Below are positions 54,345 through 64,000 of a stretch of DNA of 64,000 nucleotides, one piece after another. Position numbers and translations under genes: made by a program. A model generated the notes under the pieces. The model did not search any database and had not been told where the DNA came from. It saw only the letters and a program-made list of their open reading frames with translations. The stretch lies in NCBI RefSeq assembly GCF_000488255.1, contig NZ_KI530755.1, positions 496,031 to 560,030 of the forward strand, written 5' to 3'. Position 1 is the first letter of the stretch, and each line of letters starts with the position of its first letter. This DNA is from Acinetobacter indicus CIP 110367. Its GTDB lineage: Bacteria; Pseudomonadota; Gammaproteobacteria; Pseudomonadales; Moraxellaceae.

Positions 54345-54683
54345 TTTAACTGCCTCATATCGTTGTTGTATTGGGGGATGGAATTGACTATGGCGCAATT
54401 CTTTTAGCATTGAAAATACTTTTTTTGTAATTCTTTATGAATATATGGAATAAGTAGTTGCATGAAATGCTGAAAAAACATGCAGTCATATTGTCATGCT
54501 TTGACTATATCATCCGATTAAAATTTGCTACATTATTTTGCCTTAGCTTCGCTGTACGGATAGAAATCATCAGAATTTTTTGATGGGTTGTGTGCAAAAC
54601 CCTTGTACTTCAAATTTCTAGCACCATAATAACGACTGAGAACAAATTATTCTTTTGACAAGCAAGATTTAGAGAGTCTATTC

Positions 54684-57401
54684 ATGTTGGCAAGTCTGAT
54701 CGGAGGAATCTTCGGTACCAAAAATGAGCGCGAACTCAAACGCATGCGTAAAATCGTAGACAAGATTAATGCGCTCGAGCCGACGATATCAGCCTTAAGC
54801 GATGCAGACTTATCTGCAAAAACCGAAGAATTCAAACAACGATATAACAAGGGCGAAAGTCTAGATAAGTTATTGCCAGAAGCGTTTGCAGTCTGCCGTG
54901 AAGCCGGGAAACGGGTCATGGGCATGCGCCATTATGATGTACAGCTGATTGGTGGTATTACCCTGCACGAAGGTAAAATTGCAGAAATGCGTACCGGTGA
55001 AGGTAAAACCTTAATGGGGACTTTGGCCTGTTACCTGAATGCCTTAAGTGGTGAAGGCGTACACGTGATTACCGTGAACGACTACCTGGCACAGCGTGAT
55101 GCCGAGCTCAACCGTCCACTCTTTGAATTTCTGGGTTTAAGCATCGGCATTATTTATTCGATGCAGGACCCGACCGAAAAAGCGCAAGCCTATCGTGCCG
55201 ATATTACTTACGGGACCAACAACGAATTTGGTTTCGACTATTTGCGTGACAACATGGTGTTCTCGCTGGCAGAGAAAAAGCAGCGTGGCCTGACCTATGC
55301 CATTATCGATGAAGTCGACTCGATCCTGATTGATGAAGCACGTACCCCGCTGATTATCTCGGGTCAGAGCGAAGACTCATCACAGCTGTATGCGGCGATT
55401 AATACCATTCCGCCTAAACTGCATCCGCAAAAAGAAGAGAAAGTGCCAGATGGCGGTCACTTCTGGATTGATGAAAAACAGCGTTCGGTTGAAATGACTG
55501 AAGTCGGTTATGAAACCGTAGAAAATGAACTGATTCAGATGGGTCTGCTGGCAGAAGGGGAAAGCCTGTATTCTGCTTCCAACCTGAATCTGGTACATCA
55601 CGTGTCTGCGGCCATTCGTGCCCATTTCCTGTATCAGCGCAATGTGCATTACATCATCCATGATGGTGAAGTGATTATTGTCGATGAAAACACCGGCCGT
55701 ACCATGCCGGGTCGTCGCTGGTCTGAAGGTCTGCATCAGGCAGTTGAAGCCAAAGAAGGTCTGGAAATCCAGCCTGAAAACCAGACTCTGGCCACCACCA
55801 CCTTCCAGAACTACTTCCGTCTGTACAAAAAACTGTCCGGTATGACCGGTACTGCCGATACTGAAGCGGCAGAAATGAAAGAAATTTATGGTCTGGATGT
55901 GGTAATTATTCCAACCCACCGTCCAATGATCCGTCAGGACCATAACGATTTAATCTATTTAAATCGTGAAGGCAAATACAATGCGATTATTCAGGAAATC
56001 CTGCGCGTGCAGGAATCCGGTGTCGCGCCGATCCTGATTGGTACTGCCACCATTGAAGCCTCAGAAATCCTCTCGGACAAACTGAAAGAGGCCGGTATTC
56101 ATCACGAAGTTCTGAACGCCAAACAGCACGAACGTGAAGCCGATATTATTGCCCAAGCCGGTGCACCACGTGCGGTGACCATTGCCACCAACATGGCGGG
56201 TCGTGGTACCGATATTCTGCTCGGTGGTAACTGGAAAGCTCTGCTGGCCAAAATTGAAAACCCGACACCTGAAGATGAACAACGTCTGAAAGAAGAATGG
56301 GACCAGAACCACGAAGCGGTACTGGCCTCAGGCGGTTTGCATATTATTGGTTCTGAACGCCATGAATCACGCCGTATTGATAACCAGCTGCGTGGTCGTG
56401 CCGGTCGTCAGGGTGACCCGGGTGTGTCGCGTTTCTATCTGTCACTTGAAGATGACCTGATGCGTATTTTCGCCGGTGATCGTGTGGTGGCCATGATGCG
56501 TGCCATGGGCCTGAAAGAAGATGAAGCCATTGAACACAAAATGGTGTCGCGTTCGATTGAAAATGCCCAGCGCAAAGTTGAAGCACGTAACTTCGATATC
56601 CGTAAGAACCTGTTGAAATACGATGACGTCAACAATGAACAGCGTAAGATTATTTACTCACAGCGTGATGAAATTCTTGCCGCAAACTCATTGCAAGATT
56701 ACATCGAAGAAATGCACCGTGAAGTGATTCAGGGCGTGATTGCCAACTATGTACCACCAGAGTCGATTCATGATCAGTGGGATATTGACGGTCTGGAGCA
56801 GGCGTTACGTGAAGATCTGGCTTTAGATCTGCCAATTAACCAATGGTTAGAAGAAGATCGCCGTCTGGATGAAGAAGGTCTGGTCGAACGTATTTCTGAT
56901 GAGCTGGTGGCTCGTTATAACAGCCGCCGTCAGCAAATGGGTGATGAATCTGCAGCCATGCTGGAGCGTCACTTTATGCTCAACTCGCTGGATCGTCACT
57001 GGAAAGACCATCTGGCGGCAATGGATTACTTGCGTCAAGGCATTCATTTACGTGGTTATGCGCAAAAGAATCCGGAGCAGGAATACAAGAAAGAAGCCTT
57101 TAACCTGTTTGTGAACATGCTCGCTGTGATCAAGTCTGATGTCGTGACTGACTTGTCTCGCGTACACGTACCAACAGCTGAAGAACTGGCTGAACTTGAA
57201 GCACAGAAACAGGCACAAGCCGAGGCGATGCAGCTGAATCTGTCTCATGCCGATGTGGACAGTCTGACCGGTGAAACTTTCGAAGCCGATGCGCAGCAGA
57301 CAACCCCAACCGAAACGGTGTTTACGCCACCGGCAAGCCGTAATTCACCATGTCCATGTGGTTCAGGTCTGAAATACAAACAGTGCCACGGCAAAATCTA
57401 A
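54684..57401 (+). CDS. secA: Preprotein translocase ATPase SecA
   Basis: Motor that pushes secreted proteins through SecYEG. 905 residues, full length. Walker A ([13 protein letters not shown], about 103-115), DEAD-like box ([16 protein letters not shown]) and helicase motif VI ([13 protein letters not shown]) are all present. The C-terminal zinc motif is [16 protein letters not shown], which binds SecB and phospholipid. Gap of 272 bp upstream holds a TTGACT (54501) but no well-spaced -10. Closed by a strong terminator. Confidence 0.98.
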   Translation: MLASLIGGIFGTKNERELKRMRKIVDKINALEPTISALSDADLSAKTEEFKQRYNKGESLDKLLPEAFAVCREAGKRVMGMRHYDVQLIGGITLHEGKIAEMRTGEGKTLMGTLACYLNALSGEGVHVITVNDYLAQRDAELNRPLFEFLGLSIGIIYSMQDPTEKAQAYRADITYGTNNEFGFDYLRDNMVFSLAEKKQRGLTYAIIDEVDSILIDEARTPLIISGQSEDSSQLYAAINTIPPKLHPQKEEKVPDGGHFWIDEKQRSVEMTEVGYETVENELIQMGLLAEGESLYSASNLNLVHHVSAAIRAHFLYQRNVHYIIHDGEVIIVDENTGRTMPGRRWSEGLHQAVEAKEGLEIQPENQTLATTTFQNYFRLYKKLSGMTGTADTEAAEMKEIYGLDVVIIPTHRPMIRQDHNDLIYLNREGKYNAIIQEILRVQESGVAPILIGTATIEASEILSDKLKEAGIHHEVLNAKQHEREADIIAQAGAPRAVTIATNMAGRGTDILLGGNWKALLAKIENPTPEDEQRLKEEWDQNHEAVLASGGLHIIGSERHESRRIDNQLRGRAGRQGDPGVSRFYLSLEDDLMRIFAGDRVVAMMRAMGLKEDEAIEHKMVSRSIENAQRKVEARNFDIRKNLLKYDDVNNEQRKIIYSQRDEILAANSLQDYIEEMHREVIQGVIANYVPPESIHDQWDIDGLEQALREDLALDLPINQWLEEDRRLDEEGLVERISDELVARYNSRRQQMGDESAAMLERHFMLNSLDRHWKDHLAAMDYLRQGIHLRGYAQKNPEQEYKKEAFNLFVNMLAVIKSDVVTDLSRVHVPTAEELAELEAQKQAQAEAMQLNLSHADVDSLTGETFEADAQQTTPTETVFTPPASRNSPCPCGSGLKYKQCHGKI

Positions 57402-57422
57402 GCCATTCAAAACATCTCGCAA

Positions 57423-57451
57423 AAAGCAGAATTTCGATTCTGCTTTTTTTT
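57423..57451 (+). terminator. secA terminator
   Basis: AAAGCAGAAT pairs with ATTCTGCTTT around TTCG, then a T-run. Confidence 0.93.
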
Positions 57452-57558
57452 ATTCCGCTAAGTGTTTGAATAGTTTTGCAAGATGTGAATACAGATTGCA
57501 GTGCAGGAAATTAAATGGTATTTAGTTGCACATTGCACACCGAAAAGTGGAAAACACA

Positions 57559-57912
57559 ATGAAAAAAGTATTACAACCTTTACTGATTGTTGCTTTAGCA
57601 ACGCCTGCTTTGGCTTTTGCCAATACCCAAACCACCACGCCGGAAAAAGTTCAGGCCGCAGTCGGTGTAAGCACCACCCAAGCAGTGGTCAATAATGACC
57701 AGGTGACGGTTGCAAGCCCACGTACCGGTATCCGTTATACCTTTGCCAACCCGAATAAACGTCCGATTGTGCTCCAGACTGCAGCCATTGCTCCGGCCAA
57801 TGCTGCCAATGCCGACCGCATTGTTGCTTCTAACCCGGCCCTGTCTGCAGAAAGCCAGCAAAAAGCCAAACAGGCTTTATTAAACGAAGCTGTGCAACTG
57901 GCCAAAAACTAA
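57559..57912 (+). CDS. Small exported hypothetical protein
   Basis: A 117-residue protein with a clear signal peptide (MKKVLQPLLIVALATPALAFA). The mature part is Ala, Thr, Val and Asn rich (VQAAVGVSTTQAVVNNDQVTVASPRTGIRYTF...). No cysteine, no recognised family. The start at 57559 is preferred over an upstream in-frame start since it gives the signal peptide directly and has GTGGAAA upstream. Own terminator follows. Confidence 0.65.
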   Translation: MKKVLQPLLIVALATPALAFANTQTTTPEKVQAAVGVSTTQAVVNNDQVTVASPRTGIRYTFANPNKRPIVLQTAAIAPANAANADRIVASNPALSAESQQKAKQALLNEAVQLAKN

Positions 57913-57931
57913 GGATCAAGCACACAACACT

Positions 57932-57956
57932 AACCAGCCTGCGGGCTGGTTTTTTA
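57932..57956 (+). terminator. Terminator of the small exported protein gene
   Basis: AACCAGCC pairs with GGCTGGTT around TGCG, then T-run. Confidence 0.92.
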
Positions 57957-58071
57957 TTGCACGGCAGTTGAGTCTGGCCACAATTTTGTGGATGATGGGT
58001 TCTGCTCGATTTTTTCCTGATTTTGTTCTAAGCTGTGCACACTGAATTATTAACTGGTTGGACGTTTAAAA

Positions 58072-59292
58072 ATGGCAGTAGGTGACGTTTCTATGCCACA
58101 GATGCATGTGGTCAAAGGGGTGAGAATTGGGACAGCAGAAGCCTATGTTCGTTATAAGAACCGACGTGACCTTGTTATTTTTGAACTGGCCGAAGGCGCC
58201 AATGTCGCCGGTGTGTTTACCCAAAACGCCTTTTGTGCAGCACCTGTGCATATCTGTAAAGCACATCTGCAGGCGGGTAATCCACGTTATTTAGTGATTA
58301 ACACCGGCAATGCCAATGCCGGAACCGGTAAAACCGGTATGCAAAATGCAGCAGCAACCTGTGCCAAGCTGGCTGAACTGGCAGGTGTACAGACCGCCGA
58401 AGTATTGCCATTTTCTACCGGTGTGATTGGCGAGCAGTTACCAATTGAGCGTTTAACTGCGGGTTTACAACCGGCCCTAGACAGCTTGCGTGCTGATGCC
58501 TGGGACGACGCTGCCCGCGGTATTATGACCACAGATACCACACCGAAAGGTGCATCTGAGCAGTTTGAACTGGATGGCATCACTTATACCATGACCGGTA
58601 TTTCTAAAGGTGCCGGCATGATTCGCCCGAATATGGCGACCATGCTTGGTTATGTGGCCACTGATGCTCCAATCAGCCGTGAACTGGTACAGCAACTGTT
58701 GAGTAGTACGGTTAATGTCTCGTTTAACCGCATCACTGTCGATGGCGATACCTCAACCAATGACTCCTGTATCTTCATTGCAACTGGCCAAGCCGGTGGT
58801 ACAGAAATCAGCTCGACCGAAGATCCGCGTTATGCCGTAGTATTAGAGGTTTTAACCCGGGTGATGACACGTCTGGCGCAGCTGATTGTGCGTGATGGTG
58901 AAGGCGCGACCAAATTTATTACCGTTGCAGTCGAAGGTGGACAAAATACCCAGGAATGTTGCGATATTGCTTACAGTATTGCTCATTCACCGCTAGTAAA
59001 AACCGCTATTTTTGCCTCAGATCCAAACTGGGGCCGTATTCTGGCGGCCATTGGTTATGCGGGCGTGCCAAATTTAGACGTTGAAAAAATTCAGGTTTGG
59101 TTAGATGATGTACAAATCTGTAAAGATGGCGGCGCCGCAGCGGACTATACCGAAGAAGCCGGCGCACGTGTCATGGCGCAGCAGGAAATGACCATTCGTG
59201 TAGATTTAGGTCGTGGCCAGGCTCAAGATACCGTCTATACCTGCGATTTATCTTATGATTATGTCAAGATTAATGCAGACTACCGTTCTTAA
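58072..59292 (+). CDS. argJ: Bifunctional ornithine acetyltransferase/N-acetylglutamate synthase
   Basis: Recycles the acetyl group in arginine synthesis. 406 residues. It cleaves itself into two chains at the Ala-Thr in [18 protein letters not shown]; the Thr is then the nucleophile. Other conserved pieces are [17 protein letters not shown] and [12 protein letters not shown] at the start and the Asn-Ser-rich [12 protein letters not shown] in the beta chain. Single gene, own terminator. Confidence 0.97.
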   Translation: MAVGDVSMPQMHVVKGVRIGTAEAYVRYKNRRDLVIFELAEGANVAGVFTQNAFCAAPVHICKAHLQAGNPRYLVINTGNANAGTGKTGMQNAAATCAKLAELAGVQTAEVLPFSTGVIGEQLPIERLTAGLQPALDSLRADAWDDAARGIMTTDTTPKGASEQFELDGITYTMTGISKGAGMIRPNMATMLGYVATDAPISRELVQQLLSSTVNVSFNRITVDGDTSTNDSCIFIATGQAGGTEISSTEDPRYAVVLEVLTRVMTRLAQLIVRDGEGATKFITVAVEGGQNTQECCDIAYSIAHSPLVKTAIFASDPNWGRILAAIGYAGVPNLDVEKIQVWLDDVQICKDGGAAADYTEEAGARVMAQQEMTIRVDLGRGQAQDTVYTCDLSYDYVKINADYRS

Positions 59293-59310
59293 GTCCCTGA
59301 TGTATTTCTG

Positions 59311-59337
59311 AAAAAGCCTCCGTTGTGAGGCTTTTTT
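59311..59337 (+). terminator. argJ terminator
   Basis: AAAAAGCCTC pairs with GAGGCTTTTT around CGTTGT. Confidence 0.93.
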
Positions 59338-59436
59338 ACAACGCTGTATTTTTAATGATTGGTCAAGCACTGACACTGACCAATTGCTGATGTAACTGCT
59401 TGTGCAAACAAGCATTTCGATAGAGAAGACGCTGTT

Positions 59437-60504
59437 ATGAATGATGCGACCAATTTAATTGCCAATGAAGCAAAGTCGATTGTGCAGGCGCATTTAGACC
59501 GTTTGGGTGAACCGAAAGAAAATCATTTAACTGAAGAAGCCAAGCAGGCCAAATTTGCCTTAATTCAGGCCGAACTTAAAAAACGTGATGCAGTACTGGT
59601 GGCACACTATTATTGCGATCCTGAAGTGCAAGAGCTTGCAGAGCTGACGGGTGGTTGTGTATCGGATTCACTGGAAATGGCACGTTTTGGTCGTGATCAT
59701 GCAGCGTCAACCTTGGTGGTGGCCGGGGTGAAATTTATGGGCGAAACCGCCAAAATCCTGTCACCTGAGAAAACAGTGCTGATGCCGACGCTGGAAGCCA
59801 CCTGTTCACTCGACCTGGGCTGCCCGGTAGATGAATTTACCCAATTCTGCGATGCCCATCCTGATCATACCGTAGTGGTGTATGCCAACACCTCGGCTGC
59901 TGTGAAAGCCCGTGCCGACTGGGTGGTAACCTCAAGCTGTGCGGTTGAAATTGTCGAGCATCTCGATAGCCTGGGTGAAAAAATTATCTGGGCACCGGAT
60001 CAGCATTTGGGGCGTTATATCCAGAAAAAAACGGGCGCAGATATGCTACTCTGGGATGGTGCCTGTATCGTGCATGAAGAATTCCGTGCCCGCGGGATTG
60101 CACAAATGAAAGCGCTTTATCCGGATGCAGCGGTGCTGGTGCATCCAGAATCACCAGAATCGGTGGTGGATATTGCTGATGCAGTCGGCAGTACCTCACA
60201 ACTAATCAAGGCTGCCCAGACTTTGCCACATGAGCGTTTAATTGTGGCGACCGACCGCGGGATTTTCTACAAAATGCAGCAGGCGGTACCGAACAAGATT
60301 CTGGTAGAAGCGCCGACCGCCGGTGAAGGCGCGACCTGTCGCTCATGCGCGCATTGCCCGTGGATGGCCATGAACGAACTGGATGGCATTTTGCAGGTTT
60401 TACAGCAGGGTGATCAGGAAATTTTTGTTGATCCTACGCTGGCAGAACGCGCCAAATTACCGCTCGATCGCATGTTAAACTTCAGTGCGCAGCTAAAACG
60501 CTAA
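59437..60504 (+). CDS. nadA: Quinolinate synthase
   Basis: Condenses iminoaspartate and dihydroxyacetone phosphate to quinolinate for NAD synthesis. 355 residues. The three cluster-binding cysteines are in the expected positions: [26 protein letters not shown] and [18 protein letters not shown] (CxxCxxC region). [13 protein letters not shown] at the start binds substrate. Single gene before the tRNA operon. Intact. Confidence 0.97.
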   Translation: MNDATNLIANEAKSIVQAHLDRLGEPKENHLTEEAKQAKFALIQAELKKRDAVLVAHYYCDPEVQELAELTGGCVSDSLEMARFGRDHAASTLVVAGVKFMGETAKILSPEKTVLMPTLEATCSLDLGCPVDEFTQFCDAHPDHTVVVYANTSAAVKARADWVVTSSCAVEIVEHLDSLGEKIIWAPDQHLGRYIQKKTGADMLLWDGACIVHEEFRARGIAQMKALYPDAAVLVHPESPESVVDIADAVGSTSQLIKAAQTLPHERLIVATDRGIFYKMQQAVPNKILVEAPTAGEGATCRSCAHCPWMAMNELDGILQVLQQGDQEIFVDPTLAERAKLPLDRMLNFSAQLKR

Positions 60505-60582
60505 AAATTGATTGAAAAATGTCTAAAATGCTTGATAAATAAGCGGTTGAAGAGATTTTTCATATTTTTTTAAAGATAGGTG

Positions 60583-60611
60583 TTGACGTCCACGGGCGTC
60601 GCGCCTAGAAT
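60583..60611 (+). promoter_or_regulatory. tRNA operon promoter
   Basis: TTGACG (60583-60588), 17-bp spacer, TAGAAT (60606-60611). A GC-rich discriminator (GCACACCG) follows, typical of stringently controlled stable-RNA promoters. Confidence 0.85.
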
Positions 60612-60658
60612 GCACACCGTACCGCACGATGTGCGATACACGAAAAGCTGAGATGAAA

Positions 60659-60735
60659 CGGAGCATAGCACAGCCTGGTAGTGCACCTGGTTTGGGACCA
60701 GGGGGTCGTAGGTTCGAATCCTACTGCTCCGACCA
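60659..60735 (+). tRNA. tRNA-Pro (TGG)
   Basis: 77-nt cloverleaf: CGGAGCA pairs with TGCTCCG, anticodon TGG in the loop GTTTGGGAC, T-loop GGTTCGAATCC, encoded CCA. First of four tRNAs in one operon. Confidence 0.97.
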
Positions 60736-60776
60736 ATTTCTCAAGGCAACGATGTGTTTTTGGTATCATCGGTTAA

Positions 60777-60853
60777 GCGCTTGTAGCTCAGTTGGATAGA
60801 GCATCCGCCTTCTAAGCGGATGGTCACAGGTTCGAATCCTGTCAGGCGCGCCA
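60777..60853 (+). tRNA. tRNA-Arg (TCT)
   Basis: 77 nt: GCGCTTG pairs with CAGGCGC, anticodon TCT in CCTTCTAAG, T-loop GGTTCGAATCC, encoded CCA. Confidence 0.96.
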
Positions 60854-60886
60854 TTTTGGTGGCTTGGTATTGTAGAACTAATTGAT

Positions 60887-60963
60887 GGTGGATGTAGCTC
60901 AGTTGGTAGAGCCCTGGATTGTGATTCCAGTTGTCGCGGGTTCGAATCCCGTCATTCACCCCA
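60887..60963 (+). tRNA. tRNA-His (GTG)
   Basis: GTGGATG pairs with CATTCAC; anticodon GTG in ATTGTGATT. The extra 5' G (-1) at 60887 faces discriminator C, the histidine identity element. Encoded CCA. Confidence 0.97.
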
Positions 60964-60981
60964 ACTTTTAAAGTTGAACAT

Positions 60982-61058
60982 CGGAGCATAGCACAGCCTG
61001 GTAGTGCACCTGGTTTGGGACCAGGGGGTCGTAGGTTCGAATCCTACTGCTCCGACCA
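60982..61058 (+). tRNA. tRNA-Pro (TGG), second copy
   Basis: 77 nt, base-for-base identical to the copy at 60659-60735, with a few identical bases (ATTTCTC) after it. Last of the operon; a terminator follows. Confidence 0.97.
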
Positions 61059-61079
61059 ATTTCTCTAAAGATAAAAGAT

Positions 61080-61100
61080 ACCGCGTTAAGCGGTTTTTTT
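61080..61100 (+). terminator. tRNA operon terminator
   Basis: ACCGC pairs with GCGGT around GTTAA, followed by a run of T. Confidence 0.85.
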
Positions 61101-61184
61101 ATGCCTGAAATTTGAGTCTGCGGATCAAATCTCCCCATAAAAAAAGCTTCTGCAAGAGGCTAGTTCTACAAAGTGGCAAAATAC

Positions 61185-61664
61185 TTAAGGCACAATCACC
61201 ACATTTACACGCTGGTTCATCGCCCGATTTTCAGGAGAGGTATTGGGCACCAGTGGTTGTTCTGCACCGCGAGGAATTACCTGTAAATGGTTTGGTCGAA
61301 AGCCTTGTTGCATAAAAATCTGTGCGACATTTTCAGCGCGTTCTCCGGACAGCTTCAGGTTATAGGTCAGGTCGCCGACATTGTCGCTATGTCCAATAAT
61401 TTTGACTTTATCTAGTTTATATTTCAGCAACTTGCTCGAGAGTTGCTGTAAGGCTTGCTGGTTATGCGCCTGGATCTCGGCCTGATCAAAACCGAACAGC
61501 AGTTTTTCTGGTAGGCCTAAGCTCCAGCCCTCGCTGGTCAGGCTAAAACCTTCCTGCTTGAGCATGCGGGCCTGTTTGTAATTGAGCTGCCCCAGACTCA
61601 TGCTTGCACTGAGGGTAGTCAGTGCAAGCAGCAGACAAGCAGTTTTAAAAATATGTTTTAACAT
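61185..61664 (-). CDS. yfiB: OmpA-like peptidoglycan-binding protein (YfiB-like)
   Basis: About 159 residues, exported (hydrophobic MLKHIFKTACLLLALTTLSA). The OmpA C-terminal domain fills the rest: FGFDQAEIQAHNQQALQQLS, IIGHSDNVGDLTYNLKLSGERAE and NRAMNQRVNVVI, with the Asp and Arg that bind diaminopimelate. It is the third gene of a yfiR-yfiN-yfiB operon, where YfiB in P. aeruginosa sequesters YfiR at the outer membrane. A typical lipobox Cys is absent at the usual place (LSASMSLG), unlike Pseudomonas YfiB. Confidence 0.85.
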   Translation of the reverse strand: MLKHIFKTACLLLALTTLSASMSLGQLNYKQARMLKQEGFSLTSEGWSLGLPEKLLFGFDQAEIQAHNQQALQQLSSKLLKYKLDKVKIIGHSDNVGDLTYNLKLSGERAENVAQIFMQQGFRPNHLQVIPRGAEQPLVPNTSPENRAMNQRVNVVIVP

Positions 61665-61671
61665 GAATAAA

Positions 61672-62900
61672 CTAACCTTTGGCCATGCGCCCGTGCTCTG
61701 CAAAAATGTACCAGTGTTGTGCGAGCTGCTTGGCCTTATACATGGCCATATCTGCATTATTGATCAGCATTTCAGGAGATGATGCTGACTGCGCGAGTGC
61801 GATGCCAATACTAAAACTGAAATAAATAGGATGATGATTAAAAATTAAAGGCTGGCGACAGCAGTGGAGTAAATTTTCACTTATTCTAATTAAATCATGA
61901 TGATCTTCAATATTTTTTACAATAATTGCGAACTCATCACCACCGAGGCGGGACACAAAATCATGCTGGTTTAACGCTTGGCGCAAGCGTTTGGCCATTT
62001 CCAGCAGCACGGCATCACCGGCGGCATGGCCGTGGCGATCATTAATTTCTTTAAAGTTATCGTTATCAATAAACAGCAGGGCAATGCTGTCCTGCGCACC
62101 TTGGGCAAAACTCTGTGCCAGCATTTGATGGAAATATTCACGGTTAGGGAGTTGGGTCAATCCATCATGACGGGCCTGATGAGACAATTGATAATTTTCA
62201 TGTTGTAGCGCCCGGGTTGAGGCTTCAATTTTGTCCAGCAGTTCATTTACCACGCGATTAATTTCCTGAAATTCGGAAATTTCAGACGAGGGGAGGCGTA
62301 GCTGATAATTTTTATTGGTGCTGATGGTCTGGGTGGTCTGTACCAGTGGATTGACCGCTTTCATCAAATGTCGGTAAACCGCATTTGCCGACCAGAACAG
62401 TAAGGCCAGCAGCAAAATAAAGCTAATGGTCAGCGCCAGTAGAATGGTATAGAAAAAACTGACATGGGTAGAGGCATTGCCATAGACCACCAGTTGTCCA
62501 AAATTTTGCTGCTGATGCTGAATCTGAACTGTCACCGGCTCACGAAAATACAGCCAGTCCAGTAAATACTGAATAAACGGTAACGCATTTTGATGATGAT
62601 GAATGGTCGGCAGGACCTCACCATTGGTTGCGATGACTTGAATCGAATGAATCGGATATTGCTCGGCATATTCAGTCAGAATCTTCTGAATTGTATAGGT
62701 GTCATGAAAGACCACAGCGGGCTGAATCCGCTCTGCCAGAGAACCGGATAAAATACTCAAACTCTGTTTGGCATAACTTCCAGGGTGTAATTAGACACCA
62801 CACAAAAAATACCTAGGCATAAACCAAAGGTCAGAATAAAAATCACCAGCTGGTACGAACGGAAAATAGGTCGTAGCGATACTGCTTTGGGCTTATTCAT
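61672..62900 (-). pseudogene. yfiN: YfiN/TpbB-type diguanylate cyclase, frameshifted near its start
   Basis: Inner-membrane c-di-GMP synthase split by one frameshift. From ATG 62900 the first frame gives MNKPKAVSLRPIF and a TM helix (YQLVIFILTFGLCLGIFCVV), then stops after 46 codons. The other frame resumes at about 62775 (YAKQSLSILSGSLAER) and is open to 61672. It holds the periplasmic domain, second TM (about FYTILLALTISFILLLALLFW), HAMP (VNPLVQTTQTIS) and GGDEF domain with an intact RLGGDEFAI active site. One lost T near 62775 (GTTTAT to GTTAT) would explain it. Real or a sequence error is undecided. Confidence 0.8.
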
Positions 62901-63405
62901 GCTTTAGGCCCCCGTTTTTACCCAGTAATAATACCCGGGGGTCAATATGTACCTGCGATTGCGTCAGACTTTGCATATTCACCCTAAATGAATACTGCTG
63001 ATTTTTCTTCTGGTAAAGGCAAAAGACGCTGCCCAGCTCACAGGCTGAATTGGTGGTGCTAATGCTTAAGGCGGGATAACGCACTGTACTGTTCAGAATA
63101 TTCTGTTCTTCACGTGGGCTTAGGTTGGAAAAGACAATGGCCTGACAACTGGTCTGTTTTAAATCGTCTAATTGTAGTGGGCTGATTTTATAAACATGCT
63201 GTGTGCTACGCTGGCTTCTAAATTGTTGTGCTAGCGCTGGATTATTCACAATACAAATATTCGGCGTGTTTTGCTCCCATTTGGCATAACTTAAAATGGC
63301 ATACACCATTTGCGGTGCACCAGTGGTTGGGCTATTGGCATGGGCAGGGTGCAAAAATAAACACAGCAAAAAACACAGTGTTTTGTGTAAGGGGAGAGAA
63401 GGCAT
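62893..63405 (-). CDS. yfiR: YfiR-family periplasmic repressor (DUF4154)
   Basis: A 170-residue exported protein (signal peptide PLHKTLCFLLCLFLHPAHA). The DUF4154 domain shows YAILSYAKWEQNTPNICIVN at its start and FRVNMQSLTQSQVHIDPRVLLLG at its end, with Cys residues (SACELGSVFCL) that form a disulfide in the Pseudomonas protein. It would hold the diguanylate cyclase off in the periplasm. Its stop overlaps the yfiN start (ATGAATAA), so the two are coupled. Confidence 0.87.
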   Translation of the reverse strand: MPSLPLHKTLCFLLCLFLHPAHANSPTTGAPQMVYAILSYAKWEQNTPNICIVNNPALAQQFRSQRSTQHVYKISPLQLDDLKQTSCQAIVFSNLSPREEQNILNSTVRYPALSISTTNSACELGSVFCLYQKKNQQYSFRVNMQSLTQSQVHIDPRVLLLGKNGGLKHE

Positions 63406-63552
63406 TTTTATAAAAAATTAAAAATAAAATTATGGCCGCAGTCTAACTAAAATAAAAATGAAAGAAAAGGATAAAAAATAAACTGAAAAACCTGAAATTG
63501 GTCATAAAAAATACAGTTAAGATATATTTTCCAAAATAATTAAAAATAGGGG

Positions 63553-63580
63553 TTGCGTCAGGTTTTATTTGCTCTATAAT
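63553..63580 (+). promoter_or_regulatory. rrn P1 promoter
   Basis: TTGCGT (63553-63558), 16 bp, TATAAT (63575-63580), then GCACA, as at the tRNA promoter. No protein-coding gene is seen in the 525 bp before the 16S. Confidence 0.75.
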
Positions 63581-63692
63581 GCACATCCATCGGCGGTGAT
63601 GTTGATAAAAACTTGTTGATAAACAAGGATTTAGCTAAAATGGTTGGGTTCTGGTTTAGGTGGTAAGTTTAGAAATAAAATCAACATTGCAT

Positions 63693-63721
63693 GTTGACTT
63701 TCTAAAAATAGAGAGTAATAT
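63693..63721 (+). promoter_or_regulatory. rrn P2 promoter
   Basis: TTGACT (63693-63698), 17 bp, TAATAT (63716-63721), 141 bp downstream of P1. The leader behind it has a GATGC/GCATC hairpin (about 63735-63751) and a GAGTTTTA/TAAAACTC stem (63902-63921) near the RNase III region. Confidence 0.75.
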
Positions 63722-63930
63722 AGCCGACCTAGCTTGATGCTGACGAAGCATCGAGAAGATCATTAAGAGATTATGAAGAACAACTTGTGTGGATTTTTAC
63801 TGGTTGATTGATCGAAATTATTTTCATTGATTGATTGGTTTAAATTACTCGAAGTTTATTTGAGCGAAATTTAAGTCAGAAAATTGATGAGCCAAGTTTA
63901 AGAGTTTTACTTATAAAACTCGAAATGATT

Positions 63931-64000
63931 TTAACTGAAGAGTTTGATCATGGCTCAGATTGAACGCTGGCGGCAGGCTTAACACATGCAAGTCGAGCGG
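63931..64000 (+). rRNA. 16S ribosomal RNA, 5' end (partial)
   Basis: The standard 5' segment of 16S rRNA: GAAGAGTTTGATCATGGCTC followed by the universal GAACGCTGGCGGCAGGC and the ACACATGCAAGTCGA segment. Cut at the window edge. The exact start could differ by a few bases. Confidence 0.97.

Noticed and set aside
54501..54534. secA promoter TTGACT...TACATT
   Set aside because: The spacing is 22 bp, too long for a sigma-70 promoter; not annotated.
55380..55943. 187-codon minus-strand frame inside secA
   Set aside because: No ribosome site or family features; secA is intact across it.
60741..60989. 82-codon frame antisense to the tRNA cluster (GIRTRDNWNHNP, LTGFEPVTIRLEGG)
   Set aside because: This is the well-known false protein produced by translating tRNA genes on the reverse strand.

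Overview
The window is a stretch of a gammaproteobacterial chromosome that I assign to Acinetobacter. The grounds are gene content and order: glnE-ilvE followed by surface-glycan genes and then aspS, a baeSR pair, a ZnuD-type receptor behind a Zur-box palindrome, a monomeric NADP isocitrate dehydrogenase, trpFB apart from trpA-accD-folC, and a 16S 5' end of Acinetobacter type. The species cannot be fixed from the window, and it need not be A. baumannii.

Region 1 (1-8.0 kb) holds the 3'-truncated icd, an orphan sensor kinase, glnE and ilvE. Region 2 (8.0-17.5 kb) lies between ilvE and aspS, the position that carries the lipooligosaccharide outer-core (OC) locus in Acinetobacter. It has ugd, five glycan genes (a DxD glycosyltransferase, a Stealth-type sugar-phosphate transferase, a GT25 enzyme, a GT92/GT2-like enzyme and a capsule-type GT-B enzyme), a late lipid A acyltransferase, a small membrane protein and aspS. 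From about 10.2 to 14.5 kb the DNA is strikingly AT-rich, which suggests an imported, exchangeable block.

Region 3 (17.6-24.3 kb) has a DUF4184 membrane protein, znuD, a PLD-superfamily protein, a degenerate repeat cluster, an RcnB-like secreted protein and a PsiE-family protein. Region 4 (24.4-35.3 kb) has two paralogous acyl-CoA dehydrogenases, a lipoprotein built of two Spy-like repeats divergent from baeSR, an intact IS481-family insertion sequence with a 7-bp target duplication, an MmcQ/YjbR protein and selO. Region 5 (35.4-41.2 kb) has a fatty-acid desaturase, a META lipoprotein, a glycerophosphodiesterase, a cobalamin adenosyltransferase and a B12-type TonB receptor behind a cobalamin riboswitch.

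Region 6 (41.2-53.0 kb) has trpF-trpB, a repeat-rich gap, DUF1543 and DUF2804 proteins, a divergent metal-dependent hydrolase/AraC pair, an NhaC-type antiporter, and a tightly overlapping trpA-accD-folC-SPOR operon. Region 7 (53.0-64.0 kb) has a frameshifted TpbA-like phosphatase, a 1-Cys peroxiredoxin, secA, a small secreted protein, argJ, nadA, a Pro-Arg-His-Pro tRNA operon, a yfiR-yfiN-yfiB operon whose diguanylate cyclase gene is frameshifted, and the P1/P2 promoters and 5' end of an rRNA operon.

Most genes are conserved housekeeping. The items most worth a second look are: a 44-bp perfect palindrome that encodes the same C-terminal heptapeptide for two convergent glycan genes; the two-repeat Spy-like lipoprotein beside baeSR; and the paired frameshifts in a TpbA-like phosphatase and in YfiN/TpbB, which in Pseudomonas belong to one c-di-GMP pathway.
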